Source: Oceanobacillus sojae (GTDB lineage: Bacteria > Bacillota > Bacilli > Bacillales > Amphibacillaceae). From it: a stretch of DNA of 64,000 bases. This document shows positions 28,128 through 35,652 of this stretch, piece after piece. The position numbers and the translations under genes are program-made. Below the pieces are notes generated by a model. That model made no database searches and was not told the DNA's origin. It worked only from the letters and a program-made list of their open reading frames with translations. Within the stretch, counting starts at the first letter, position 1. The number at the start of each line of letters is the position of its first letter. The DNA lies in the NCBI RefSeq assembly GCF_900162665.1, contig NZ_LT727813.1, forward strand, positions 130,961 to 194,960. Direction: 5' to 3'.

Positions 28128-28562
28128 TTAGGCAAATAAACCACGATTTGTCATAACAAAAACAACAGTAAAAATAAGCACAAATGTAAACCAACCGAGT
28201 GTATTTAGTTTGGCCTTATTTCGTTGTAACGCATTGTCAGGATCCTCTGCAAGAATGACTCGTTTCAAGTTATTTTGTATCATACCTATCAAAGCACCAA
28301 TAAGCATAAGCAGGATTAATGATAGCACCACCCATAACAAAGAAGGATAAGTGGCATATCCCATTACCATCCACCCTCCTGTAATGATTAACAAAATTAA
28401 TGCATAATGGCCAAAGCGGGTAAAACCTACCAATGTTTTAACAGATATTTTTAATTCATTACCTGAACGTGACAAAAGAGATTTAAACGCAACTGGAAAA
28501 GCTAGAAAACTACCGAGCAATAAAGCACCTATTACATGAACAAATACAATAAATGAATACAT
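28128..28562 (-). CDS. Four-span membrane protein, DUF2269/CopD-like
   Basis: The product has 144 residues from ATG 28562 (GGAG nine bases upstream, inside the end of the previous gene). The pattern FIVFVHVIGALLLGSFLAF, FTRFGHYALILLIITGGW and a C-terminal span fits the DUF2269/CopD-like group, with conserved His residues at the ends of helices 1 and 2. It is coupled to the DJ-1 gene and followed by the DUF2306 gene. Its role is unknown, perhaps membrane redox or small-molecule handling. Confidence 0.6.
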   Translation of the reverse strand: MYSFIVFVHVIGALLLGSFLAFPVAFKSLLSRSGNELKISVKTLVGFTRFGHYALILLIITGGWMVMGYATYPSLLWVVLSLILLMLIGALIGMIQNNLKRVILAEDPDNALQRNKAKLNTLGWFTFVLIFTVVFVMTNRGLFA

Positions 28563-28578
28563 AACTACAACTCCATTC

Positions 28579-29589
28579 TTAAGAAATACGATGTCCAATT
28601 AATTTTGATGAGGGAAGCATACCAGCCTTTGCTTCACCATACATATTGTTTCCATCTACAGAAACGATAAATTTTAATGTAAGACGCATAGGCTTCGTCA
28701 CTTTCATGGACCATTTTAATTGATTCCCTTCCAGTACAGCGTTGTTCAGCGTAGCAATGTTCTCCCCTTGTTTTGCAGTTCCCACTATACGACCATCTTC
28801 AGAAGATAAATCTAATAAAACGGAAAGATCGCCAATAGGAGTGGAAATCGTAGTATCCCATTTTCCTTGGAAATTAAAGCTCTTATCAGTATCAGTTTGA
28901 TTAGAGGAGCGAGAACTTGTCGTTTCCATTGGATTTTCATGTTTGCTTTCTTTAGGTGCATGTCCTTCAGCTTTCCAAACTGTGCCCCTGCGCTCGTACT
29001 CAAATAGTTGTTCCACAGCATGTGCTATACGGGAACCTAACTCTCGCTCAACTAAATAAAGTGCAACATCGAGCCCTGAAGTAACGCCACCGCCAGTAAC
29101 AAGATCGCCATCATCTACGATACGGGCACTAACTGGAATAGCGTTGGTAGCACTTAATAGACCCATTCCCATATGATGCGTTACTGCATGGCGGCCTTCT
29201 AATAAACCATCCATTGCTAAAATGAGAGAACCGCCACAAACTGTGGAAAGTAAAATATCGGCTTTCTTCATTGCTTCTCGTAGTATATTATTTAACTCGG
29301 TTTCAGTGGCTTTTTTTAATTTTACTGGAATGGAATCTGGCCCATTATCATGAACAGAACCGGATGCCCCTGGTACAAGAATGATTCCTTTAGAGGATAA
29401 ATCAATTTTGCCGCTTGCTTGGAGTTGTAATTGATTCACCCCACTTGTCACCATTCGTTCACCTTCAGCGGAAACTAGTTTAACTATTATTTCCTCCTCT
29501 GAGTACATTCCAGCTGCAACAAACACTTCATAAGGAGCAATTGCATCCAATAAATCAAATCCATCAAATAACACAATTTGAACATTCAT
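28579..29589 (-). CDS. DJ-1/PfpI-family protein fused to a C-terminal beta domain
   Basis: The product has 336 residues from ATG 29589, eight bases after GGAGG. Residues 1 to about 195 form a DJ-1/PfpI (GlxA N-terminal type) fold with the nucleophile elbow LLSTVCGGSLILA and the following His in AVTHHMG. After a Ser/Thr-rich linker, residues about 235–336 form a second all-beta domain (GKWDTTISTPIGDLSVLLDL). No AraC DNA-binding domain is present, so this is not a GlxA regulator. Possible roles are isonitrile hydratase-like or stress-protein chemistry. It is the first gene of a three-gene set. Confidence 0.8.
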   Translation of the reverse strand: MNVQIVLFDGFDLLDAIAPYEVFVAAGMYSEEEIIVKLVSAEGERMVTSGVNQLQLQASGKIDLSSKGIILVPGASGSVHDNGPDSIPVKLKKATETELNNILREAMKKADILLSTVCGGSLILAMDGLLEGRHAVTHHMGMGLLSATNAIPVSARIVDDGDLVTGGGVTSGLDVALYLVERELGSRIAHAVEQLFEYERRGTVWKAEGHAPKESKHENPMETTSSRSSNQTDTDKSFNFQGKWDTTISTPIGDLSVLLDLSSEDGRIVGTAKQGENIATLNNAVLEGNQLKWSMKVTKPMRLTLKFIVSVDGNNMYGEAKAGMLPSSKLIGHRIS

Positions 29590-29670
29590 ACATATGTCCT
29601 CCATTTTTTTTAAAATTTTAATCAAACTTTCTGGCAATTAATTTGAGCCCTTGCCACAAGAATCGTTCTT

Positions 29671-29892
29671 TTATTTTGTAAGAAGCTCTTTCAACCTTTG
29701 ATACTCAGCTTCATTAATTTCTTCCTTGGCTAACCGATTTTTAAGAATCATGGTTATGTCCCTGTCTTTCTGATTGGAATCTTTATAACGATAGCGAATT
29801 TCAAAGATTCGAACCGCCATAAAGCAGAAAAGTGTAAGGCAAAACAAAGCACCGAATGGAAAGAATGAGAAACTGTGAGTTTCGAAACCCAT
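29671..29892 (-). CDS. Small membrane protein with SHOCT domain
   Basis: The product has 73 residues: one hydrophobic segment (FGALFCLTLFCFMAVRIF), a basic-polar stretch, and the SHOCT-type C-terminus (LKNRLAKEEINEAEYQRLKELL). SHOCT domains are short oligomerisation motifs of unclear role. It is transcribed away from the two-component genes, probably from the shared upstream region that carries TCACAA repeats. Confidence 0.7.
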   Translation of the reverse strand: MGFETHSFSFFPFGALFCLTLFCFMAVRIFEIRYRYKDSNQKDRDITMILKNRLAKEEINEAEYQRLKELLTK

Positions 29893-30013
29893 TTGTGTAA
29901 CCCCCTTCGAGTAATAAAAGTAAGGCGAAACACTTTATTTATAGTGAATATTCGCCGATCGTTTCACAATTAAACAATAACCTTTAAGTGTCTCAAATGA
30001 TGGTACAAAAAGG

Positions 30014-30040
30014 TCACAAAACAATCACAATCCATCACAA
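30014..30040. promoter_or_regulatory. Three TCACAA repeats upstream of the two-component operon
   Basis: TCACAA occurs at 30014, 30025 and 30035, on one face of the helix (spacing 11 and 10); another lies at 29963. OmpR-type regulators bind such direct repeats, so this is a candidate site for the neighbouring response regulator controlling both directions. Confidence 0.5.
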
Positions 30041-30144
30041 AAAAGTGATGTGAAGTCATCATTGTTGAAACAGTGATATACTGAAAGTAGATTTCGATGG
30101 AAGGTTCGTTTCTTAAACTAGCATCGAAGGGAAGGTAGGATTTT

Positions 30145-30831
30145 GTGAAGGAAAAACAGACGATTATGGTTGTAGATGATGATAAAAGCATTGTTGAACT
30201 ATTAAGAGACTTCTTGGAAAATGACGGTTTCTATGTAAAAACTGCTTATAACGGCGATCAAGCACTGTCCGTACTTAAGCAGGTTACAATTGATTGCATC
30301 ATTCTTGACATCATGATGCCGGGACTAAATGGTTTCGAGTTCTGCCGGCAGGTACGGGAGGAGAGTAACATTCCTATCCTCTTCCTGAGCGCTCTCAGTG
30401 ATGATGTAGATAAAATTCGTGGGTTGGCAATTGGGGGGGATGATTATATAGTTAAAACCGCATCTCCGGGTGAGGTTATTGCCCGAGTGAAAGCTGTATT
30501 GCGACGCTCTAGTTCCCAGAAGGGATTTAGCGGGAAAATCTTGGATTACGGTGGTCTCACTTTGGATTTATCCACAAGAGAAGTATTTGTAGAGGGAAAA
30601 TATATCTCACTTACACCAAAAGAATATGAATTATTGCGACTGTTTGCCGAGCATCCGCAAATTGTTTTTACTTATGATCAATTACTTGATAAATTTTGGG
30701 ATGGAATTGGCGATAAACATACTGTCCGTGTCCATATTAGCCGCCTACGTGAGAAAGTTGAGTACGATCCAAACAAACCAAAATATATATTTAATGTTTG
30801 GGGTATAGGTTACCGTTTTAAAGGAGAATAA
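30145..30831 (+). CDS. OmpR-family response regulator
   Basis: The product has 228 residues from GTG 30145. The receiver domain has acidic residues in VVDDDKS, the phospho-acceptor Asp in IILDIMMPG, the switch Ser in FLSALSDD and the Lys in YIVKTASPGE, where the usual K-P-F is K-T-A. The C-terminal winged helix (LTPKEYELLRLFAEHPQIVF … VRVHISRLREKVE … GYRF) binds DNA. It sits one base before the kinase gene. Targets are unknown; the divergent SHOCT and DJ-1 genes in the same unit are the obvious candidates. Confidence 0.93.
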   Translation: MKEKQTIMVVDDDKSIVELLRDFLENDGFYVKTAYNGDQALSVLKQVTIDCIILDIMMPGLNGFEFCRQVREESNIPILFLSALSDDVDKIRGLAIGGDDYIVKTASPGEVIARVKAVLRRSSSQKGFSGKILDYGGLTLDLSTREVFVEGKYISLTPKEYELLRLFAEHPQIVFTYDQLLDKFWDGIGDKHTVRVHISRLREKVEYDPNKPKYIFNVWGIGYRFKGE

Positions 30832-30832
30832 A

Positions 30833-32158
30833 ATGAGATCAATTCGTATTCGTACATTATCTATATTTAGTTTGCTTTTAATCTTGATGTTGCCATGGGT
30901 ATTTTACGTAACAGCCCACTTATTAACAACAAAATCACTTAGTTTCGATACGAATGAAGCTGAGAAGGAAGATTTAAATAAAATGAGCCACCTCATTGAA
31001 ACAAATACAGAAAAATGGTCTGACCCCCAATGGCAAGAAAATTTAAGAGGAAAGTTACAAGCAGAGGATATGGGTGTAAAAATTTTAACCGAATCAAATC
31101 AAGAGATTTTCCAATTTTCCCCTAAGAAAGTTCACTCATTTACGCGAGCAGAACAGTTTTCAATTATGAAAGATGGTCGCATAGTTGGAAGAGTAATGAT
31201 TTTTCAGCCAAATTCAAGAGGGGTTCAGATGATTGTAGCATTTACAGGATTATTGTTAGCTTTTTTTATCATCGGTTATGTCATGAGAAGGTTTATTCTC
31301 ACCCCACTTGAGAAAATGAGCTTGGCAGTCCGACAAGTCGCGGAAGGAGATTTGGACGTCCAATTACCTGAGTCCCCGATCAAAGAAATTACGGAAGTTC
31401 ATGGCGGAATTCAAATAATGACAGATAGTCTCCAAGAATCCATGCAAAAACAAGTGGAATTGGAGGGAGAACGCCGATTTATCATTGCTGCAGTCGCCCA
31501 CGATTTACGGACACCATTATTCGCCTTACGAGGTTATTTGGATGGTCTGGAAAAAGGAATTGCTGATTCACCGGATAAACAAGCAAAGTATCTGGCGGTT
31601 TGTAAGGAAAAGTCAGCACAATTGGCCCGTCTTGTAGAGGATCTTTTTACATTTACAAAGACGGAATATTTGGAGATGGAACTCAAAAAAAACACGGTTA
31701 ATCTTCCGATTTTATTAAAGAAGTCGATTGATAGCCTGAATCCACTAGCTAAGCAAAACAACATCTCTTTTATCGCAAACTATTTTGGGGACGATTGTAT
31801 GATCATGGGCGATTCGTATTTATTAGAGCGTGCCATAAATAACTTATTGGATAATGCTGTCAGACATACACCACACTCTGGTAAAATTTTTATACAATGC
31901 TATAAGGACGGTAACAGAGTGGTCTTTACTGTTCAAGATACAGGGAAAGGTTTCTCTTCAGAAGAGATTCACCGTGTTTTTGATCCACTATATCGTGGTG
32001 AAGCATCACGAAATCGTTCAACCGGAGGGGTCGGGTTAGGGTTGACTATTGCAAGAAGGGTCGTTAGACAACACGGGGGTGACCTTGTCGTAGATAACCA
32101 TTCAGAAGGTGGTGCACTGATAAAAGGTTGTATACCAGCTCACTGTTCTAATGCTTGA
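30833..32158 (+). CDS. Sensor histidine kinase
   Basis: The product has 441 residues. A first membrane span (TLSIFSLLLILMLPWVFYV), an external domain of about 100 residues, a second span (AFTGLLLAFFIIGYV) and HAMP precede the H-box AAVAHDLRTPL, the N-box ERAINNLLDNAVRHTP, G1 VQDTGKGF and G2 GVGLGLTIARR. All catalytic motifs are present. It pairs with the response regulator just upstream; the signal is unknown. Confidence 0.93.
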   Translation: MRSIRIRTLSIFSLLLILMLPWVFYVTAHLLTTKSLSFDTNEAEKEDLNKMSHLIETNTEKWSDPQWQENLRGKLQAEDMGVKILTESNQEIFQFSPKKVHSFTRAEQFSIMKDGRIVGRVMIFQPNSRGVQMIVAFTGLLLAFFIIGYVMRRFILTPLEKMSLAVRQVAEGDLDVQLPESPIKEITEVHGGIQIMTDSLQESMQKQVELEGERRFIIAAVAHDLRTPLFALRGYLDGLEKGIADSPDKQAKYLAVCKEKSAQLARLVEDLFTFTKTEYLEMELKKNTVNLPILLKKSIDSLNPLAKQNNISFIANYFGDDCMIMGDSYLLERAINNLLDNAVRHTPHSGKIFIQCYKDGNRVVFTVQDTGKGFSSEEIHRVFDPLYRGEASRNRSTGGVGLGLTIARRVVRQHGGDLVVDNHSEGGALIKGCIPAHCSNA

Positions 32159-32371
32159 TAACCCTTATCTTAAAATAAAGTTAACTAAAATAAACCTTAA
32201 CAAGCTAGTTTCAGTTTAAGTTAGAGCCTAATCTTGAAAAAAGATTAATCAAATAGTCCCTCAAAACTGTTACCAAATTATTTATTAATAGAATCATCCT
32301 TTGGGCTGTTATGTTCTTCTACACGATAATCCGAATTAATGCTATGTGAACATTTATTAGGTAAAATGAGT

Positions 32372-32404
32372 TTTCCACACTAAAATCCGAATACCCGTTA
32401 TTTA
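32372..32404. repeat. ISL3 unit: right inverted repeat and target duplication
   Basis: A 25-bp inverted repeat ending CCGAATACCC (32396) is followed directly by GTTATTTA (32397–32404), the same 8 bases that precede the left repeat. Confidence 0.92.
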
Positions 32405-32485
32405 TATAGTAAATTTCTTGCCTAAATATAGGAGAGAAAATGAAGGTAACTAATTTACGGGATTAATTAGATTGCTTTTTTACAA

Positions 32486-32516
32486 TTGACTTTAACGCAG
32501 CGTTATACTCTACCCT
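32486..32516 (+). promoter_or_regulatory. MerR-type promoter/operator of the short MerR gene
   Basis: TTGACT and TACCCT are 19 bases apart; the spacer starts TTAACGCAGCGT, the same as in the operator at 25742–25772 on the other strand. The divergent TipAS regulator probably acts here too. Confidence 0.75.
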
Positions 32517-32533
32517 TGTGATAAGGGGGGTGA

Positions 32534-32896
32534 ATGATACTGTTTACAACAGGAGAAGTTTTTAAAATGACAGGATTAACGGAACGCTCTATACGTTACT
32601 ACGCCAATTTAGACTTATTGAAGGCAACAAAGAATGATAAAGGTCAACTGGTTTTGTCAAAGTCAGACCTAGAAAACATTGTTCAAATTCTTGCTGCAAA
32701 AATGACTGGTTATAAACTAAAAGATTTAATAGAACAGCAACCTTCATTAACTCTAATTAAAAATGACATGACTCGAATGATTACTGATCTAGAAAATGTA
32801 TTATTTTATTTAGACCTAGAGTTCTCTGAGGAAAATCTTATAAAAAATATTAAGTTACTTCAAAATTACAACATAAGGTATTTGCGAAAGAAATAA
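32534..32896 (+). CDS. Short MerR-family regulator
   Basis: The product has 120 residues. The winged helix FTTGEVFKMTGLTERSIRYYANLDLLKA takes up the first half; a helical tail follows, with no ligand-binding domain. The usual MerR wing residues are changed (NDKGQLVLS). The start follows a GGGGGG run. Its promoter shares the operator of the TipAS regulator, so it may be a target of it, or compete with it. Confidence 0.75.
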   Translation: MILFTTGEVFKMTGLTERSIRYYANLDLLKATKNDKGQLVLSKSDLENIVQILAAKMTGYKLKDLIEQQPSLTLIKNDMTRMITDLENVLFYLDLEFSEENLIKNIKLLQNYNIRYLRKK

Positions 32897-33306
32897 TTGT
32901 AATAATCTCATCTGAATGAAAAATTAGTGAAGTTTTAATTTACCATTTTGGGTATATGAACATAACCTAGATTAGTTACTTTGGTAAAACAAAACGACCT
33001 ATAAACCGTTGTTTAGTGGAGTAAACTATGACTGTTTGCTTTTGACTGTAAAGAAGATCAATACGTACCTTATAAGCGTCTATCCACTATACAGAAAGGT
33101 TTGGTGAATTCCAAGAAGATTGAAACGAAACTATTTACAAAGGAAACAGATGGAGAACAACATTACCAAGTTGGAAGAATGGATTTAGCTTTCAATGAAA
33201 TTATCAAATTTCTCAAAGCATAATGATTTTACTTTTACAAATTAGTTTATCAAGCAAGTACTGTATGGTATGATTCATTATTGTTTCTGTTCATACAGAC
33301 AAAAAA
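32897..33306. other. Region with one small frameshifted gene, otherwise empty
   Basis: The region holds no intact gene I can support. It contains the broken frame described at 33028–33223 and AT-rich spacers. Confidence 0.5.
33028..33223 (+). pseudogene. Small unidentified gene with a one-base frameshift
   Basis: From ATG 33028 a product beginning MTVCF is cut short by a stop. One extra T near 33040 explains it: removing it gives about 64 residues (MTVCFDCKEDQYVPYKRLS … DLAFNEIIKFLKA) ending at 33223. I do not recognise the family. No strong ribosome site is seen. It may also be the tail of a longer lost gene. Confidence 0.45.
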
Positions 33307-33360
33307 AAGAAATCTATAGAGATGAAGAAACAATTACTTCTTCATCTCTATAGATTTCTT
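33307..33360. terminator. 23-bp perfect hairpin spanning the orf9-like stop codon
   Basis: The arms at 33307–33329 and 33338–33360 are perfectly complementary with an 8-base loop, flanked by A8 on the left, which is T8 for minus-strand transcription. It ends transcription of the orf9-like gene, and its right arm encodes that gene's last codons. Confidence 0.9.
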
Positions 33361-33687
33361 AATACCATTTGCTAAAGATTCCAATAATATTAATTCTTTT
33401 TCTGTAAAATTGTCCATCTGTTTTTCTATCCATCTACGTCTGGAACTTTTAACTGTATTCATATCGGGTAAGAAAAATTCATCAACAGATACATTGAGTA
33501 GCGAGACAAGATCATAAAGCACCTGTAAACTTGGGTGCTGTCCCTTATTCTCAATATTCGTTAAATAACGTGGGTCAATCTCTATCAATGATCCCACCTG
33601 TTCCCTAGTTAAATTTTGTTTTATACGGGCTTCTTTTATCGCGAGTCCAAATTTTTTAAAATCATATTTATCTTCTTTTTTACGCAT
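33334..33687 (-). CDS. XRE-family repressor (Tn916 orf9-like)
   Basis: The product has 117 residues. An XRE helix-turn-helix occupies about 10–65 ([37 protein letters not shown]), followed by a short helical tail. In Tn916 the orf9 product represses transcription towards orf7/orf8, which drive xis, int and transfer genes. The same divergent layout is present here. The start follows an AGGTGG-type site. Confidence 0.88.
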   Translation of the reverse strand: MRKKEDKYDFKKFGLAIKEARIKQNLTREQVGSLIEIDPRYLTNIENKGQHPSLQVLYDLVSLLNVSVDEFFLPDMNTVKSSRRRWIEKQMDNFTEKELILLESLANGIKKSIEMKK

Positions 33688-33802
33688 GATAAACCACCTC
33701 TATACATTTTACTGTTCCTATTTAGACGGAAACAGGTATAGAAAAACGTATTATATGGTTAATCAGTTCATATTATAAATATTTTCAAAGAAAAGTTACT
33801 GG

Positions 33803-33907
33803 CAGATAACAATAAAAAAAAACCGTTATCTGGCAGTACCCTTTTCATGCCTTAAAAGTATATTCTATTTCCCAGACGACGGTTAAATAGCTGTCGTCTC
33901 TCTTTTT
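33803..33907 (+). promoter_or_regulatory. Hairpin and terminator upstream of the leader peptide
   Basis: CAGATAAC/GTTATCTG forms a hairpin at 33803–33832. AGACGAC/GTCGTCT around GGTTAAATAGCT at 33874–33899 is followed by CTCTTTTTGG, a rho-independent terminator. Both lie between the orf9-like start and the leader ORF, suggesting early attenuation of transcription towards orf7. Confidence 0.65.
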
Positions 33908-33975
33908 GGACAGAATTGGTAGCTAGTATAAGAATCTTTTTTCAATGAGATGGCGGCTTTTAGGAGGTAGTCGTC

Positions 33976-34077
33976 ATGCAATATATTGTTAAACAACAAT
34001 ATTTGCTTTTTGAAATCTTATCAAAAAAGATTATCCATCCATATTGGATAATAATATCCTTAAATGTGGTTTTTTAG
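33976..34077 (+). CDS. Candidate 33-residue leader peptide upstream of orf7
   Basis: ATG 33976 has an excellent AGGAGG eight bases upstream. The peptide begins MQYIVKQQYLLFEIL and is hydrophobic. Its first codons (33977–34006) form a hairpin, and a terminator follows its stop after 20 bases. It resembles in layout the orf12 leader that controls tet(M) by attenuation in Tn916, but its sequence is unrelated as far as I can see. A regulatory role is inferred from position only. Confidence 0.5.
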   Translation: MQYIVKQQYLLFEILSKKIIHPYWIIISLNVVF

Positions 34078-34098
34078 GACATATAGAGAGAATTAATA

Positions 34099-34140
34099 AA
34101 ACACATGTACAGATTAAACCATCTGTTTATGTGTTTTTTT
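34099..34140 (+). terminator. Attenuator-like terminator after the leader peptide
   Basis: AACACATGTACAGA pairs with TCTGTTTATGTGTT (small internal loop), followed by six or more T. It lies 130 bases before the sigma-like gene and must be read through for its expression. Confidence 0.7.
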
Positions 34141-34273
34141 GTTTGCTGAAAACTTTTTTAAAAGTTTTTTTACCAGAAATGCAACAAATCGCCCTTTCGT
34201 GTCGGGACTTAGTACAAAGGGAGAAAAAAGAGCTATGCTCGCTTCCTTTCATACCACGAAAGGGGGTGATAAA

Positions 34274-34696
34274 ATGAATCCATCTTCTTTTCAAACAACC
34301 ATAGAAAATCAGTTTGATTATCTCTGTAAACGTGGGATGGAAGATGAACGCATAGATTATTTCAGACATCTATCAAGAATTTCAAAACAAGAAGTTTCCT
34401 TCTCTGATACAGGAGATTATCTTATCAATCAGTTCTCTACTGTCGATCACTATGCTACTGATTTACAAATGTTCACATTATATGGTTTGAGAATTGGTGT
34501 GGAAAGTGATTTGTTAAGTGAATCCTTACGGAATCTAACAAATAAAAAACGGAACATCATTTTACTGTATTACTTTTTAGATATGAGCGATTCGGAAATT
34601 GCAACATTATTAAAAGTAAATCGTTCAACAGTTTACCGTCACCGAACTAGTGGACTAGCCTTTATTAAAAAATATATGAAGGAGCATGCCGAATGA
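34274..34696 (+). CDS. Sigma-factor-like regulator (Tn916 orf7)
   Basis: The product has 140 residues from ATG 34274 after GGGGGTG. The C-terminal region is a sigma-70 region 4 helix-turn-helix (LTNKKRNIILLYYFLDMSDSEIATLLKVNRSTVYRHR). Orf7 in Tn916 is required with orf8 for expression of downstream recombination and, after circularisation, transfer genes. Its 3' end overlaps the orf8-like start by four bases. Confidence 0.88.
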   Translation: MNPSSFQTTIENQFDYLCKRGMEDERIDYFRHLSRISKQEVSFSDTGDYLINQFSTVDHYATDLQMFTLYGLRIGVESDLLSESLRNLTNKKRNIILLYYFLDMSDSEIATLLKVNRSTVYRHRTSGLAFIKKYMKEHAE

Positions 34697-34923
34697 AATC
34701 AACCTATCCTACGGTTCCCTTTTCTCTTATTGTACAGGCTGCGGACGGTGATACAGAAGCAATTAACTACATTATCAAACACTATCGAGGTTATATCACA
34801 AAACGCTCCCTCCGCCCAATGAAAGATGAGTATGGGAATCAATATATGATCGTTGACGAAGTGCTGCGAGATCAAATGCAAACTCGATTGATCACCAAAA
34901 TTTTGTCCTTTGAAATCAAATAA
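34693..34923 (+). CDS. Helix-turn-helix regulator (Tn916 orf8-like)
   Basis: The product has 76 residues, beginning VPFSLIVQAADGDTEAINYIIKHY, the conserved front of Orf8 proteins, then ITKRSLRPMKDEYGNQYMIVDE and a basic end. It works with the sigma-like protein. The four-base overlap with that gene implies translational coupling. Confidence 0.85.
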   Translation: MKSTYPTVPFSLIVQAADGDTEAINYIIKHYRGYITKRSLRPMKDEYGNQYMIVDEVLRDQMQTRLITKILSFEIK

Positions 34924-34939
34924 TTACGTTACCAGCTTT

Positions 34940-35315
34940 GGAAGCGTGTTGGAGCGTTACACGCTTCCTGACTAGAGGTTTACCATTCTATCAAAGCATA
35001 CTTGTTTCCAGTATATTTCGATAGGCTGATAAGCCAATGTTCTTTGAAAATTAAATAACTAAAATCAGATACATTCTACTGATGGCTAGCTTTCTGATTA
35101 GTACGCCAAGACTTCCAAAAATGGAACGAGCGATACATACTTTGTCTCATGTAATCGTGGTGGATTACTGGCGATAACCCATCAGCTAGGATAATGATAC
35201 TCCCCTATCGTCATGGTTCGAGCGTTTAAAGCGTCGCAAGCAATGAATAGGGCTGGAAGAAATACTTGCAGGAGTAAAATTCTCGTGGAGCTGTAACCAG
35301 CAGCCATCTGATTTT
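34940..35315 (+). ncRNA. Candidate structured RNA between orf8-like and excisionase genes
   Basis: There is no ORF in 34924–35397. A perfect 10-bp hairpin (34940–34949 with 34959–34968) is followed by a region closed by AAAATCAGAT (35061–35070) pairing with ATCTGATTTT (35306–35315). Inside it CTGATGG (35079–35085) pairs with CCATCAG (35179–35185), CGCCA (35104–35108) with TGGCG (35169–35173), and two small hairpins lie within (TTCC/GGAA, GTAATC/GATTAC); GCAAG (35236) can pair with CTTGC (35265). Nested stems over 250 bases are unlikely by chance. I do not recognise the RNA class. TTCTTTGAAAATTAAATAA just before it resembles leaders seen before rRNA genes. Confidence 0.5.
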
Positions 35316-35397
35316 TCAAGTTCTCTCTATCAAAAAATATTAAAAAGGATGATATAATAAATATATATTGTATTGGCTCGACCGGGAAAGGAGTAAT

Positions 35398-35652
35398 ATG
35401 ATCATTACTATAACCCGCAAAGACTTAATAGCTTTAGGTTATGGTCCTTCCTTCTCTCGTGACATTATCCGTCAGGCTAAATGTCTAATGGTGCAGAAGG
35501 GATACAGCTTTTATAACACGAAAAAACTGGGTCGAGTACCTGTGGAAGCTGTAGAGGAAATATTGGGAATAACTCTTAATCAAGAAGATTTATTAAAATC
35601 ATGTGGTTCCAGTGAGGCTGCTTTAATCAAGGAAAGGAATTCAAATGATTAA
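35398..35652 (+). CDS. DUF3173 / excisionase-like protein
   Basis: The product has 84 residues from ATG 35398 after AAAGGAG. It starts MIITITRKDLIALGYGPSFSRDIIRQAK and contains a helix-turn-helix-like region with VPVEAVEEILG, matching the DUF3173 proteins encoded just upstream of integrases in guaA-type and other Tn916-like elements. By position it serves as the recombination directionality factor. It overlaps the integrase gene by eight bases. Confidence 0.78.
   Translation: MIITITRKDLIALGYGPSFSRDIIRQAKCLMVQKGYSFYNTKKLGRVPVEAVEEILGITLNQEDLLKSCGSSEAALIKERNSND

Larger units (their letters stand above)
26021..32396. mobile_element. ISL3-family transposable unit carrying passenger genes (6376 bp)
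   Basis: The two 25-bp inverted repeats and the perfect 8-bp direct repeat GTTATTTA outside them (26013–26020, 32397–32404) show that the whole segment moved as one unit; 8-bp duplications are usual for ISL3. Besides a now frameshifted transposase it holds a DUF2306 protein, a small membrane protein, a DJ-1/PfpI fusion, a SHOCT protein and a complete two-component system. No inverted repeat lies directly upstream of the transposase, so the passengers are inside the element rather than beside a simple IS. Confidence 0.88.

Noticed and set aside
30014..30040. Possible CRISPR-like short repeats
   Set aside because: The repeat units are six bases with 4–5-base gaps; this is a regulator site pattern, not a CRISPR array.
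22627..33223. Search for tet(M), erm or other known resistance genes in the right cargo zone
   Set aside because: None was recognised; the TipAS regulator and hydrolase only suggest a drug response.
34044..34369. Open frames on both strands over the attenuator region
   Set aside because: They cross terminator hairpins and overlap the orf7-like gene; the real start is ATG 34274 with GGGGGTG.
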